A stretch of DNA of 64,000 nucleotides, taken from contig ONNV01000005.1 of the NCBI GenBank assembly GCA_900319225.1, positions 62,001 through 126,000 of the forward strand, written 5' to 3'. This document shows positions 50,626 to 59,307 of the stretch, piece after piece (within the stretch, counting starts at the first letter, position 1; every line of letters starts with the position of its first letter). The translations under genes were made by a program, and so were the position numbers. The notes beneath the pieces were generated by a model that saw nothing but the letters and a program-made list of their open reading frames with translations, searched no databases and had not been told where the DNA came from. This stretch comes from an uncultured Prevotellaceae bacterium (lineage in GTDB: Bacteria; Bacteroidota; Bacteroidia; Bacteroidales; Bacteroidaceae).

Positions 50626-50783
50626 GAAATCAGACGATAAGGGCCTTTGAAACAACGCCCTCCCACAACGAAAAATATCTATTCCGAAACTGATCGTTCC
50701 AGAATAGATATTTTTAGTCGCGGGCCCCTCCCACTAGTCTCGCGTGGGTGCGAGAGTTCCAAAGGCCCTTATCGTCTGATTTC
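50626..50783 (+). repeat. Family 3 structured element, copy B (3' of lepA)
   Basis: Outer arms 50626-50653 and 50756-50783 are complementary in 27 of 28 positions. Inner hairpin AAAAATATCTATTC (50671-50684) / GAATAGATATTTTT (50702-50715). The segments GCCCTCCCACAAC (50657-50669), ATCTATTCCGAAAC, GTTCCAGAATAGAT and the 39-base block 50717-50755 are identical or nearly so to copy A; the outer arms and the ends of the inner stem differ but remain paired. Situated between convergent lepA and acyl-CoA ligase genes. Confidence 0.85.
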
Positions 50784-50799
50784 GCTCGCTTAGGAAACT

Positions 50800-52491
50800 T
50801 TACTCTTTCTGATAGAGGAAGCGTTTGATACTCTTTTTGGGGGTCTTCTCAAACTCCTCGTGGTAGATGCGTATCTGTGATATCTTCTCGTAGGCGGGCA
50901 GGATGTTGTTCAGTTCCTGACGGTTCTGTTCCATCACCTCGGCTATCTGCTCATCGGTCATTCCCGTCTTCATAGCCTCATCAAAATCAGGATAAACCAG
51001 AGCAACCAGCTTGTCGCTCTCAGAGATTACAACTGACTCGTTAACCAGATTCATGTTGTTCAGGTGGTCCTCAATCTCCTCGGGGTAGATGTTCTGGCCC
51101 GACGGACCCAGGATCATGCTCTTGCTGCGTCCCTTGATGAATATGTTACCCTCCTTGTCCATGATACCCAGGTCACCGGTGTACATCCAGCCATCCTTGT
51201 CAATGGTCTCCTCGGTCAGTTTCTCATTCTTGTAGTAACCCAGCATCACGTTGGGACCGCGGCAGATGATCTCGCCGGGTACGTGCTCGGGATCGGGACT
51301 AAGGATCTTGACCTCCATGTTGGGAACGGGTTTGCCGCAAGAGCCCTGTGCAAAGGTGGTCTTGTCATCATATGCTATGATAGGACCGCACTCTGTGGCG
51401 CCGTAACCCACGGTGTAGGGGAAATGTATTGATGATATGAATCTCTCAACCTCCTGATTGAACGGAGCACCGCCCAGGATAACCTCATAGAAGTTACCGC
51501 CGAATCCCTTTATCATCTCCTCGCAGACCTTCTTCTTGATCTGGTCATTCAGGATAGGCACTTTGAGTAGGAACTTCATCTGCGGAGTCTCCAGCTTGGG
51601 CAGTATGTTCTTCTTAATGATCTTCTCAATAACGAGCGGTACCGATACAATCACGCTGGGCTTGATCTCACCCAGAGCCTGGAATATGATCTTGGGGCTC
51701 GGCAGGCGTGTCAGGAAGTAAACATGGCATCCTATAAGGAACTCAAAGAAGAACTCGAATGAGAATCCGTACATATGAGCCATAGGAAGCATGGATATTA
51801 CCTTGCAACCGGGAGTGAGTACGTACAGTGCTCTCTTGGCGAACATGTAGTTGCTGATGAGTGAACGGTAAGGCAGCATCACACCCTTTGAGAATCCGGT
51901 TGAGCCCGATGTGTAGTTGATCATGGCCATGTCATCAAAGCCGGCCTCAAAGTATTTGATGTCCTTCTGCTTGAACTCCTTGGGGAATTTACGTCCGAAA
52001 AGCTCGTTCAGGTGCTCGCGGGCGTAGGTGAGTTTCTCATTACGTGAAACCACCAGCTGGTACTCATCAAGTGTGATGATACCCTCTAAGTTGGGCATTG
52101 AAGCCTCATTCAGGTTCTCCCATATCTGGTCACCGGCAAAGAAGAGTTTGGTCTCTGAGTGGTTGATGATATGGTGTATGTTATCGGCCTTGAACTCATG
52201 CAGGATGGGCACTACAACAGCACCGTATGTTATGGCAGCGATGCATGCTGTTCCCCAGTTGGAACTGTTTTTGCCACACAATGCAATGCGGTCGCCGGGC
52301 TTCAGGCCTGTCTCCTCAAATATGATATGCAGTTTGGCTATACGGCGTGCTACGTCGCGATAGAGCAGGGTAGCTCCCTTATAGTCTGTGAATGCCTCCA
52401 TATCCCAGTTGCTGATAATGGAACCGGCTATGTAAGCGTTCAGGTTCTTCTCTGTGAAGACATTGTCGGATCTGTCGTAATGATCAATCAT
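50800..52491 (-). CDS. Long-chain acyl-CoA ligase-like AMP-binding enzyme
   Basis: 563 residues from the ATG at 52491; an in-frame TTG at 52509 abutting yggS is an alternative start. ANL superfamily motifs: YTSGSTGFSKGVMLP (P-loop), GYGATECGPII, DGWMYTGDLG and the C-terminal PKKSIKRFL catalytic Lys motif. Resembles bacterial long-chain fatty-acid-CoA ligases, activating a carboxylate as acyl-adenylate and then thioester. Substrate length is not readable. Follows yggS immediately on the same strand, so probably one transcript. Confidence 0.9.
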   Translation of the reverse strand: MIDHYDRSDNVFTEKNLNAYIAGSIISNWDMEAFTDYKGATLLYRDVARRIAKLHIIFEETGLKPGDRIALCGKNSSNWGTACIAAITYGAVVVPILHEFKADNIHHIINHSETKLFFAGDQIWENLNEASMPNLEGIITLDEYQLVVSRNEKLTYAREHLNELFGRKFPKEFKQKDIKYFEAGFDDMAMINYTSGSTGFSKGVMLPYRSLISNYMFAKRALYVLTPGCKVISMLPMAHMYGFSFEFFFEFLIGCHVYFLTRLPSPKIIFQALGEIKPSVIVSVPLVIEKIIKKNILPKLETPQMKFLLKVPILNDQIKKKVCEEMIKGFGGNFYEVILGGAPFNQEVERFISSIHFPYTVGYGATECGPIIAYDDKTTFAQGSCGKPVPNMEVKILSPDPEHVPGEIICRGPNVMLGYYKNEKLTEETIDKDGWMYTGDLGIMDKEGNIFIKGRSKSMILGPSGQNIYPEEIEDHLNNMNLVNESVVISESDKLVALVYPDFDEAMKTGMTDEQIAEVMEQNRQELNNILPAYEKISQIRIYHEEFEKTPKKSIKRFLYQKE

Positions 52492-52509
52492 GTAATTATG
52501 CTGTTTCAA

Positions 52510-53190
52510 TTATTTGTTCAAGTTGTAGTTTCTCTCTCCGAATATGGCGCTACCTATGCGCACCATATTGCTGCCGGCCCGGATGGCAAGTTCATAATCG
52601 CCGCTCATTCCGGCCGATATGGTGTTGAATGTGTCAACACCGGCAAAATATTTCTGCTTGTATGTATCAAAGATCTCCTTAAGACGGCCAAACTCACGGC
52701 AAACCTGAGCCTCATCATCGGTGTTGGTTGCCATACCCATCACACCGCCTATGGTAATGTTCTTAAGGTTTTTCCAGTCACCCTGCTCAAGCATCGCGGT
52801 GCACTCGTCGGCGCTGAATCCGAACTTGGTCTCCTCACTGGCAATATGCAGTTGCAGCAGGCATGTGATGTGACGGTTAAAACGGGCAGCCTGACGGTCA
52901 ATCTCAACAAGTTTGTCATAATTGTCGACGCCTTGTATGACCGATACGTACGGTGCCATCATCTTGATCTTGTTGGTCTGTACGTGGCCGATGAAATGCC
53001 ACTCAATATCAGTGGGCAGAACCTGGCTTTTGGCTGTCATCTCCTGAACCTTGTTCTCTCCGAATATGCGCTGCCCGGCATCATATGCCTCCTGCAGCAT
53101 CTCTACGGGGTGTGTCTTGGAGACTGCCACCAGTCTCACACCTGACGGAAGTGAGGCTTTGATTCTGTTCAGATTCTCTTTAATATCCAT
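52510..53190 (-). CDS. yggS: YggS-type pyridoxal-phosphate homeostasis protein
   Basis: 226 residues from the ATG at 53190. The longer frame from 53214 would begin inside the promoter box at 53212-53219 and is rejected. PLP lysine in RLVAVSKTHP, and GENKVQE, WHFIGHVQTNK, and the C-terminal SAGMSGDYELAIRAGSNMVR with RIGSAIFG are conserved. It is the non-catalytic PLP-binding barrel controlling PLP and amino/keto acid balance. The acyl-CoA ligase gene follows directly. Confidence 0.95.
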   Translation of the reverse strand: MDIKENLNRIKASLPSGVRLVAVSKTHPVEMLQEAYDAGQRIFGENKVQEMTAKSQVLPTDIEWHFIGHVQTNKIKMMAPYVSVIQGVDNYDKLVEIDRQAARFNRHITCLLQLHIASEETKFGFSADECTAMLEQGDWKNLKNITIGGVMGMATNTDDEAQVCREFGRLKEIFDTYKQKYFAGVDTFNTISAGMSGDYELAIRAGSNMVRIGSAIFGERNYNLNK

Positions 53191-53211
53191 TTTGGATCCG
53201 TTAAATCGGCG

Positions 53212-53219
53212 CAAAGGTA
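53212..53219 (-). promoter_or_regulatory. -7 box (TACCTTTG) of yggS
   Basis: Minus-strand TAnnTTTG followed by CGCC, 21 bp upstream of the ATG at 53190. Confidence 0.6.
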
Positions 53220-53255
53220 GTTAACAGTTACCGTCCGCTATTTTGCACCATTCCA

Positions 53256-55775
53256 TTATTTATACTTATATGCACACTTTATTACAGTTTGTGCATGATT
53301 TAATCCCTCGGATTGTGCTTTCAACTCAATTTTTCCGCTTTTACCGTTGTTCTGGACCACTACAAGACACTTTCCGTAGAATGCCTTGCGCTTATTGTCC
53401 TTAAAGCGTTCCAGCGATATTGGGCTGCCGTTGTCAACACCCGCAATGAATCCTTTGCCGCTAACCTCAAACTGAACCAGGTTGTCGGCGTTGGGGCATA
53501 GGTTGCCGTCCTTGTCCAGAATCTCGACGGTCACAAAACTAAGGTCTGTCCCGTTGCTTTTTATTTTGCTGCGGTCGGGTGTCAGGCGTATCTGTGCGGG
53601 CTCACCTGCGGTATGTATCTCCCGGCTGGCGGTCTCTACGCCGTCCTTGCGGGCCACGACCTTAACCGTTCCCGGCTCAAATGTCACGTTCCATACCACG
53701 TGCAGATGCTCTGAGTCCTTGCTGCGAATACCCTGTGACTTGCCGTTTATGTAGAGCTCCACCTCATCGGCATTGTTATAGTAGCACCACATGTCAATCT
53801 GTTCTCCGGGCTCCCAGTTCCAGTGGGGGAACAGGTGCAGCACGGGGGTATCGGTCCACTCTGACTGGTACAGATAGTAGATGTCCTTGGGGAATCCGGC
53901 CAGGTCAACTATGCCAAAATATGAACTGCGGGCGGGCCAGCCGTATGGGGTGGGCTCACCAATATAGTCAAATCCGGTCCATATGTACTGTCCTGCAACG
54001 AATGGCTGGCTGTTAAGGAATATCAGGTTCTCCTCATGATGGCTGCCCCACGGGGTGCGTACGTTGTCATAGGCCGAGCATGAGAATGTCTCGTTAAAGT
54101 AGGGGCGGTCCCAGCGCACGGGGCGTGTCATGAGTTGGTCCGACGGCATCTCATAGAATCCGCGTGTCATCAGGGCCGATACGCTCTCGGTTATGATGAA
54201 CGGCTTGCCGGGGAACAGACGCGGCACGGCCGGTACGTTCTGGTTGTGGTAGTTGTAACCAATCACGTCAATGGCGCCGGAGCGGAAAAGGTGGTTGCCG
54301 GGACTGGGCTCATTGCAACCGGCAGTCACCGGACGGGTGGGGTCATATTGCTTGATGATCTCAACCAGATTTTTAGTTATGAATGTGTTGACGTTATCTA
54401 TGTTCTCCCTTTTGTAACCAATATAGTAACCATCTCTGAAAGAAAGGGTCTGCAGCAGTTTGTCCGATAATGTATCGGCGCGTGCATCGGACCATTGTTC
54501 CTGAACCTCATTTCCTATACTCCATATTATTATTGAGGGGTGGTTGCGGTCACGTTCTACCATATCGCTTAGGTCCAAGTTCGCCCATCTCTCAAAGAAC
54601 CGGGCGTAGTCACGGTCTGTCTTGCGGCGGTGCCACATGTCAAACGCCTCATCCATTACCAGGAATCCCATGCGGTCGCAGAGGTCAAGCAGTATGGGTG
54701 AGGGTGGGTTATGTGAGCAGCGGATTCCGTTGCAGCCCATAGCCTTGAGTATCTGCAGCTGGCGCTCTATGGCGCGCTCGTTGGTTGCGGCGCCCAGGCA
54801 GCCCAGGTCGTGGTGCAGGCAGACTCCGTTAATGCGTACGTGTTCTCCGTTTAGGTAGAATCCGCTGTCGGCCCGGAACTCGATTGTGCGGATTCCGAAT
54901 ACCGTGCTGTAAGTATCCAGCAAATTTATCCCGTTGTAGTCATAGACGTCGGTTTTTACGGTATAGAGGTAGGGCCTTTCCAAACTCCATAATATCGGGT
55001 TGTCTATCTGTAATGTGTCTGTTTTCTGTTGTATGAATTCACTATTCCAGATGAAATCCTGATATGGCTGTGTCTTTGCGACGATTCTGTTGTCTGCATC
55101 ATATATGGTTTGTTTTACTGTGATACCATTTCCGGGAGGAATATGGTTGACCATCTCATAATTGACCTTAACGGTAGCTGTTCCGTCGGGATTGACATCG
55201 GATGTGACGAAAGTTCCCCATTCCGGAATATGTATAGGATTGAGTTTTACCAACCTCACGTCACGGTAAATGCCGCAACCCGAGTACCAGCGGCTGTTGG
55301 GCTGGTCGGAGTTATCGACCTTTACGGCTATCACATTGTCTCCGCCCCAGTTGATATAAGGAGTAAGGTTATAGCTGAATGATATGTATCCGTAGGGGCG
55401 TGTGCCCAGCAGGTGTCCGTTAATATAGACTGAGCTGTTCATGTAGACGCCGTCAAACTCAATGCTTAAAACCTGCCCGCGCTCTTTCTCACTGACCTTG
55501 AAGCTCTTGCGGTACCAGCCAATGCCGCCCGGCAGAGCGCCGCCACCTGTACCCGATGGGTTATGCTCGTCAAAATCACCCTCAATGGCCCAGTCATGTG
55601 GCAGGTTAAGGGTGCGCCAGCCGCTGTCATCAAACCCGGGCGCGGATGCACTCTCATCGGCCCCTATATCAAGACTGAATTTCCAACCGTCATTAAAACT
55701 CTCCACTTTCCTGGCGCTGACAACAGTACAGAAAAGGACAAACAGTATAAGGATAATTTGTTTTAGGTGTCTCAT
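53256..55775 (-). CDS. Exported glycoside hydrolase family 2 (beta-galactosidase-like)
   Basis: 839 residues from the ATG at 55775, giving a signal peptide MRHLKQIILILFVLFCTVVSA; an upstream extension of 81 codons crosses into the divergent gene and is rejected. Order: GH2 N-terminal sugar-binding jelly roll (LNLPHDWAIEGDF, GGIGWYRKSF), Ig-like linker, TIM barrel with RCSHNPP, acid/base Glu in IIWSIGNEV and nucleophile Glu in FIITESVSA, then C-terminal Ig-like and Big-like domains. Hydrolyses beta-linked terminal sugars, probably galactose, in the periplasm. No SusCD pair is adjacent, so it is not part of a full PUL here. Confidence 0.93.
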   Translation of the reverse strand: MRHLKQIILILFVLFCTVVSARKVESFNDGWKFSLDIGADESASAPGFDDSGWRTLNLPHDWAIEGDFDEHNPSGTGGGALPGGIGWYRKSFKVSEKERGQVLSIEFDGVYMNSSVYINGHLLGTRPYGYISFSYNLTPYINWGGDNVIAVKVDNSDQPNSRWYSGCGIYRDVRLVKLNPIHIPEWGTFVTSDVNPDGTATVKVNYEMVNHIPPGNGITVKQTIYDADNRIVAKTQPYQDFIWNSEFIQQKTDTLQIDNPILWSLERPYLYTVKTDVYDYNGINLLDTYSTVFGIRTIEFRADSGFYLNGEHVRINGVCLHHDLGCLGAATNERAIERQLQILKAMGCNGIRCSHNPPSPILLDLCDRMGFLVMDEAFDMWHRRKTDRDYARFFERWANLDLSDMVERDRNHPSIIIWSIGNEVQEQWSDARADTLSDKLLQTLSFRDGYYIGYKRENIDNVNTFITKNLVEIIKQYDPTRPVTAGCNEPSPGNHLFRSGAIDVIGYNYHNQNVPAVPRLFPGKPFIITESVSALMTRGFYEMPSDQLMTRPVRWDRPYFNETFSCSAYDNVRTPWGSHHEENLIFLNSQPFVAGQYIWTGFDYIGEPTPYGWPARSSYFGIVDLAGFPKDIYYLYQSEWTDTPVLHLFPHWNWEPGEQIDMWCYYNNADEVELYINGKSQGIRSKDSEHLHVVWNVTFEPGTVKVVARKDGVETASREIHTAGEPAQIRLTPDRSKIKSNGTDLSFVTVEILDKDGNLCPNADNLVQFEVSGKGFIAGVDNGSPISLERFKDNKRKAFYGKCLVVVQNNGKSGKIELKAQSEGLNHAQTVIKCAYKYK

Positions 55776-55780
55776 AAAGG

Positions 55781-55809
55781 CAAAGATAAGTCTAAAATGC
55801 ATATCTTCG
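55781..55809. promoter_or_regulatory. Divergent -7 boxes for GH2 and LolC/E-type genes
   Basis: Minus strand TATCTTTG at 55781-55788, 5 bp before the GH2 ATG; plus strand TATCTTCG at 55802-55809, 9 bp before the permease ATG. The two starts are only 43 bp apart, so leaders would be minimal. Confidence 0.45.
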
Positions 55810-55818
55810 CGTTCAGTT

Positions 55819-57057
55819 ATGGAGAAGTTTCTGGCCAGACGACTGTATGGTAGGGATGAGGGCGTAAAAGGCGGCTCGCGTCCGGCTATCATCATAGCCA
55901 CTGCAGGTATTGCGGTGGGTCTGGCGGTCATGATCCTGACTCTGGCCGTGACCCGCGGATTCAAGAACCAGATACGTGACAAGGTCATGGGATTCTCGCA
56001 GCACATAACCGTAACCAACTATCACGTGGGTATGGGTGTGGTTGAGGACCCTGTCACTTGCACAGATTCCACATTCCGCGCCCTGCTTGACAAGGAGGTG
56101 ATAGTAAAGGTGCAGCCTTACGTGAATAAACCCTGCATAGTCCGTACCGATGAGGCATTCCATGGTTTCATGCTCAAGGGTATCAATGCAGATTATGACC
56201 GCACGTTCCTGAATCAGTATATGAAAGAGGGCGGATTCCCTCAGCCACAGGATTCACTTGGCAGCAACTGGATAGTCATGTCGCGTACCATAGCCGATAT
56301 GCTGGGGCTCAAGGTGGGCTCCAAGGCGGATGTCTATTTCATGCAGAACCAGGTGCGCATACGCCGTCTCACTGTTACAGGTATATATGAGACCGGATTC
56401 CTGGAGTATGACCGCATGTTCGGAATATCGGAACTGAGCCTTATGCAGCGTCTCAATGAGTGGAGTGCCGATGAGTACAGCGGCCTTGAAATACGCCTTA
56501 CGGATGTGAGTAGGGTGGATGACGGTTACGGTCAGGTCCGTGACGTGATGAATGAACTTGAGAAACAGACCGGTGAGGATTACTTTGTCCAGACGCTTTA
56601 TGATACCCACTCAGGCCTCTTTGCATGGCTTGACGTGCTGGACCTGAATGTCTGGATCATACTGGCGCTGATGCTTGGAATAGCCGGTTTCACTATGATA
56701 TCAGGACTGCTCATAATAATATTTGAGCGCACGGCCACGATAGGTACGCTCAAGTCCATGGGCGCGTCAAACAGTACGGTGCGCGGCATATTCATGCGCC
56801 TGGCATCATACATCATACTTAAGGGTATGGTGATAGGTAATGTGGCTGGTGTGGTTATCTGCCTCTTGCAGCAGTGGTTCCATGTGATCCCGCTGGATCC
56901 GGCCAACTACTATCTGGACAGCGTACCCATGCAGGTGGGACTGGGATGGCTCATAATCCTGAATGTGGTGATGTTCATCCTCTCCATGCTCATGATGCTC
57001 ATACCCAGTGCGGTGATATCCCGCATTGTTCCGTCCAAATCCATTCGCTTTGAATGA
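55819..57057 (+). CDS. LolC/E-type ABC transporter permease
   Basis: 412 residues from the ATG at 55819; the longer frame starts inside the GH2 gene. One N-terminal helix (SRPAIIIATAGIAVGLAVMI), a long periplasmic MacB-PCD-like domain (about 45-265) and three C-terminal helices of FtsX type with ERTATIGTLKSMGASNS. This is the LolC/LolE arrangement, which extracts lipoproteins from the inner membrane with LolD. No LolD ATPase is adjacent. Other MacB-like exporters are possible but less likely. Its stop TGA is the first 3 bp of a 68-bp palindrome. Confidence 0.9.
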   Translation: MEKFLARRLYGRDEGVKGGSRPAIIIATAGIAVGLAVMILTLAVTRGFKNQIRDKVMGFSQHITVTNYHVGMGVVEDPVTCTDSTFRALLDKEVIVKVQPYVNKPCIVRTDEAFHGFMLKGINADYDRTFLNQYMKEGGFPQPQDSLGSNWIVMSRTIADMLGLKVGSKADVYFMQNQVRIRRLTVTGIYETGFLEYDRMFGISELSLMQRLNEWSADEYSGLEIRLTDVSRVDDGYGQVRDVMNELEKQTGEDYFVQTLYDTHSGLFAWLDVLDLNVWIILALMLGIAGFTMISGLLIIIFERTATIGTLKSMGASNSTVRGIFMRLASYIILKGMVIGNVAGVVICLLQQWFHVIPLDPANYYLDSVPMQVGLGWLIILNVVMFILSMLMMLIPSAVISRIVPSKSIRFE

Positions 57058-57122
57058 CCCAAAAGGGACAGTCCCCCTGTGCCATTCAAAAATGGCACAG
57101 GGGGACTGTCCCTTTTGGGTCA
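57055..57122. repeat. Family 1 palindromic element, locus 7 (perfect 32-bp arms)
   Basis: Arms 57055-57086 and 57091-57122 are perfect complements with a CAAA loop. The core GGGACAGTCCCC is flanked by CTGTGCCATT as at loci 4 and 6. Both outer ends are TGA on their respective strands and serve as stop codons of the two convergent genes. Confidence 0.93.
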
Positions 57123-57869
57123 TTGGGTCACCGGGTGATTGAAATAGGTGTCTGCAAAAGGCTCGTCCTTGAGAGTGAAATGCCACCATTCGCTATCCAG
57201 CGGCTTGAATCCGTGGCTTAGCATTGCCTCACGCAGTATCATGCGGTTACGGAACTGCTGCTCTGTGATGGAACGGCCTTTGGGGCTCTTGCTGTTGTCG
57301 CCCGTATACTGCCCGGTCTCAGGATTGCCGCAGAAATCTGGATGGCTCTCGGGGCCAAACCAGTCAAACGTTCCGCCCATATCCACCTCTTTCTCAGTAC
57401 GCATGTCAAACAGCGTCAGGTCCACGGTCGATCCACGTGTATGTCCGCTCTTGGCCATGATATAATCCTGCTCAAACAGCACGCTCTTATCCAGGTCTGG
57501 GTAGAAATAGGCTTTCATTGCCGTGTCAGGTACATTGGCCGCCCACCGTACAAAGTGATCCACTCCACTTTGCGGGCGATATGCATCATATATCTTGAGC
57601 CTGTAACCCTTAGCCATGACATAGTCACTGACTTGCTTAAGTGCGGCGGCAGCCTCTTTGGTAAGCAGTGCCGTGGGCTGCAGGTAACCGTCTATGCGTG
57701 CACCCACAAAGTTGTATGTTCCGTAATACCGTATCTCTAGAATTGCATCAGGAACGGCATCGGTCAATGTTACGAATGAACTCTCAAACACATCGTCCTT
57801 TGTGGATTGTTTGGTACAACCGCCTGCGAACAGACAGGCAAAACAGATTAAAATAACAGTCCTTCTCAT
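57120..57869 (-). CDS. VanX-like D-Ala-D-Ala dipeptidase lipoprotein
   Basis: 249 residues from the ATG at 57869; signal ending CLFAGGCTKQ (lipid Cys about 18). Zinc site SGHTRGSTVDLTLFD corresponds to SxHxxGxAxD and EWWHF supplies the second His; both intact, with the Arg of YDAYRPQSGVDHF. VanX/DdpX enzymes split D-Ala-D-Ala dipeptides. As an exported lipoprotein it would act in the periplasm on peptidoglycan turnover products rather than confer vancomycin resistance. Last gene of the alarmone operon (24 bp after the kinase-like gene). Confidence 0.9.
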   Translation of the reverse strand: MRRTVILICFACLFAGGCTKQSTKDDVFESSFVTLTDAVPDAILEIRYYGTYNFVGARIDGYLQPTALLTKEAAAALKQVSDYVMAKGYRLKIYDAYRPQSGVDHFVRWAANVPDTAMKAYFYPDLDKSVLFEQDYIMAKSGHTRGSTVDLTLFDMRTEKEVDMGGTFDWFGPESHPDFCGNPETGQYTGDNSKSPKGRSITEQQFRNRMILREAMLSHGFKPLDSEWWHFTLKDEPFADTYFNHPVTQ

Positions 57870-57892
57870 AATTATAAATTGTATAGTTCTAA

Positions 57893-58723
57893 TTACAGCA
57901 AAGATTCCATTCCGGCACGCAACTCCGGCATGGGGCATTTGGTGTCACGCTCCACGATCAGGGTCTTGAGTCCTGCGTAGGGGCGTATCTCCTCCTCAAT
58001 ATCCTTGAGCGGGCGGTCCTTGCCAAAGTATGCCGGAGCAAAGTTCTTCCAGAATTCTATGGCAACAGGTTTGGTCATGTGGAATGCCTCCTCAATGAAT
58101 TCAGCCTTACTCAAGACACAGCATAGGTATACCATGCCCAGGTCAAACATTTTGTAACCGTAACAGAAATCACCCAGGTCAATGAAATAGCGGGCTGAGT
58201 CCGTGAATATGGCATTGCCGTACTGCAGGTCTCCGTGTATGGCGGTGTCGGTGTCGGGGGCATCGGCAATGAAACGGCCTATGCGGTCCTTCTGCGCGGG
58301 GGTAAAGAACGGGTTGTCATTGAGCAGGTGGTAATAACGGTCCTTTACGCACTCAAACTGGGTGGTATCCACATGCACCTGATGCAGTTTAAGGCACATG
58401 TCGGCAAACTGCTCCGCATACTGGCCTACAAGCTTGGGATTATCGCCGGTAGCACGTGCGAATGATTTCTTACCCAGTATACGGCGGAACCTTATGCCGT
58501 ATCGGCCGTCATCGGTAACCACGTAGTCTCCGGGCTCAGGACTGGGTATGCCCATATCATATACCTTGCGGGCAAGCAGCATCTCATCCAACGGCTGCTG
58601 TATCTTGCCGGGGAAATAGAGTTTGAGCATGATGCCCGGATCGGTCTTATGGTTGTAGCTCTCTCCGTTGGCTCCGCCTCCGGAAAGCTCGTAGTCGTTG
58701 AGCGAAATCTTTATTGGGTTCAT
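57893..58723 (-). CDS. APH/choline-kinase-like phosphotransferase
   Basis: 276 residues. Protein-kinase-like fold of aminoglycoside phosphotransferases: Lys in GIMLKLYFPG, catalytic loop AIHGDLQYGN and metal motif FIDLGDF. Some Bacteroidales paralogues are annotated as TIGR02172-type kinases of unknown substrate. There is no signal peptide. It overlaps the HD hydrolase gene by 4 bp (58720-58723), so its product level is tied to that of the hydrolase. Substrate unknown; antibiotic inactivation cannot be inferred. Confidence 0.82.
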   Translation of the reverse strand: MNPIKISLNDYELSGGGANGESYNHKTDPGIMLKLYFPGKIQQPLDEMLLARKVYDMGIPSPEPGDYVVTDDGRYGIRFRRILGKKSFARATGDNPKLVGQYAEQFADMCLKLHQVHVDTTQFECVKDRYYHLLNDNPFFTPAQKDRIGRFIADAPDTDTAIHGDLQYGNAIFTDSARYFIDLGDFCYGYKMFDLGMVYLCCVLSKAEFIEEAFHMTKPVAIEFWKNFAPAYFGKDRPLKDIEEEIRPYAGLKTLIVERDTKCPMPELRAGMESLL

Positions 58724-59304
58724 TTGTTATTGCGGAATACTCTGTTAATCAACCATTCAAACTCCTGGAACGCAAATGTGTCCTCCAGCTCGCGCAGTGA
58801 GTCCGCAAGACCGCGGTAATGCCACTCATGCTCCTTGGGGTCTTTGACACGGAATATATCCCAGATGGCGTCTCCTTTTACATACTGGTCACGGGCAATG
58901 GCACGCATGTTGGAGAGCTTGTCTCCCATGGCTACTATCTTGGCGTCACGTGAAACCTTGGCAAGACGGTCTATGGCAGCCTGCTTGCGGTCATGCCAGC
59001 TGTCCTCATCGGACCTGCCTTCAAATACCACGTCAGTCTCTGAACTGACAAGTGATGCAACTCTGTCACCGAACTCGGCGCGAATCTGCTCTATGGTTAT
59101 GTCTGTATCCTCAACCGTGTCATGGAGTGCCGCAGCGGCCAGTATCTCCTGGTCTGATGTTATGGTTGCTGCAATTGAGACAGCTTCCATGGGGTGTACT
59201 ATGTAAGGGAATCCCTTCCCACGGCGTTCTGTGCCCGCATGTGCCTTTACTGCGAACAGTATGGCGCGGTCCAGTAATGCGGTGTCTAATGGTTTGTTTG
59301 GCAT
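58720..59304 (-). CDS. Stand-alone HD-domain alarmone hydrolase-like protein
   Basis: 194 residues, only the HD part of a RelA/SpoT protein: RGKGFPYIVHPMEAV, AAALHDTVEDTDI (HD and ED motifs) and GDKLSNMRAI are intact, which is the small alarmone hydrolase pattern (Mn2+-dependent removal of the 3' pyrophosphate of (p)ppGpp). It sits 3 bp after a synthetase-only gene and overlaps the following kinase-like gene by 4 bp. It could therefore antagonise the synthetase. Other nucleotide pyrophosphohydrolase substrates such as NADPH, reported for MESH1-type proteins, are possible. Confidence 0.85.
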   Translation of the reverse strand: MPNKPLDTALLDRAILFAVKAHAGTERRGKGFPYIVHPMEAVSIAATITSDQEILAAAALHDTVEDTDITIEQIRAEFGDRVASLVSSETDVVFEGRSDEDSWHDRKQAAIDRLAKVSRDAKIVAMGDKLSNMRAIARDQYVKGDAIWDIFRVKDPKEHEWHYRGLADSLRELEDTFAFQEFEWLINRVFRNNK

Positions 59305-59307
59305 TTT

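Noticed and set aside
52159-53145. 328-codon plus-strand open frame antisense to the acyl-CoA ligase and yggS genes
   Set aside because: Overlaps two strongly supported genes on the other strand, has no family pattern, and is rich in Cys/His/Val typical of an antisense shadow.
55776-56018. 81-residue N-terminal extension of the GH2 enzyme
   Set aside because: It would cross into the divergent permease gene, and the internal ATG at 55775 gives a clean signal peptide next to a promoter box.
57120-57869. Vancomycin-resistance vanX
   Set aside because: No vanH/vanA/vanRS neighbours, exported as a lipoprotein and placed in an alarmone operon; more likely a DdpX-type dipeptidase.
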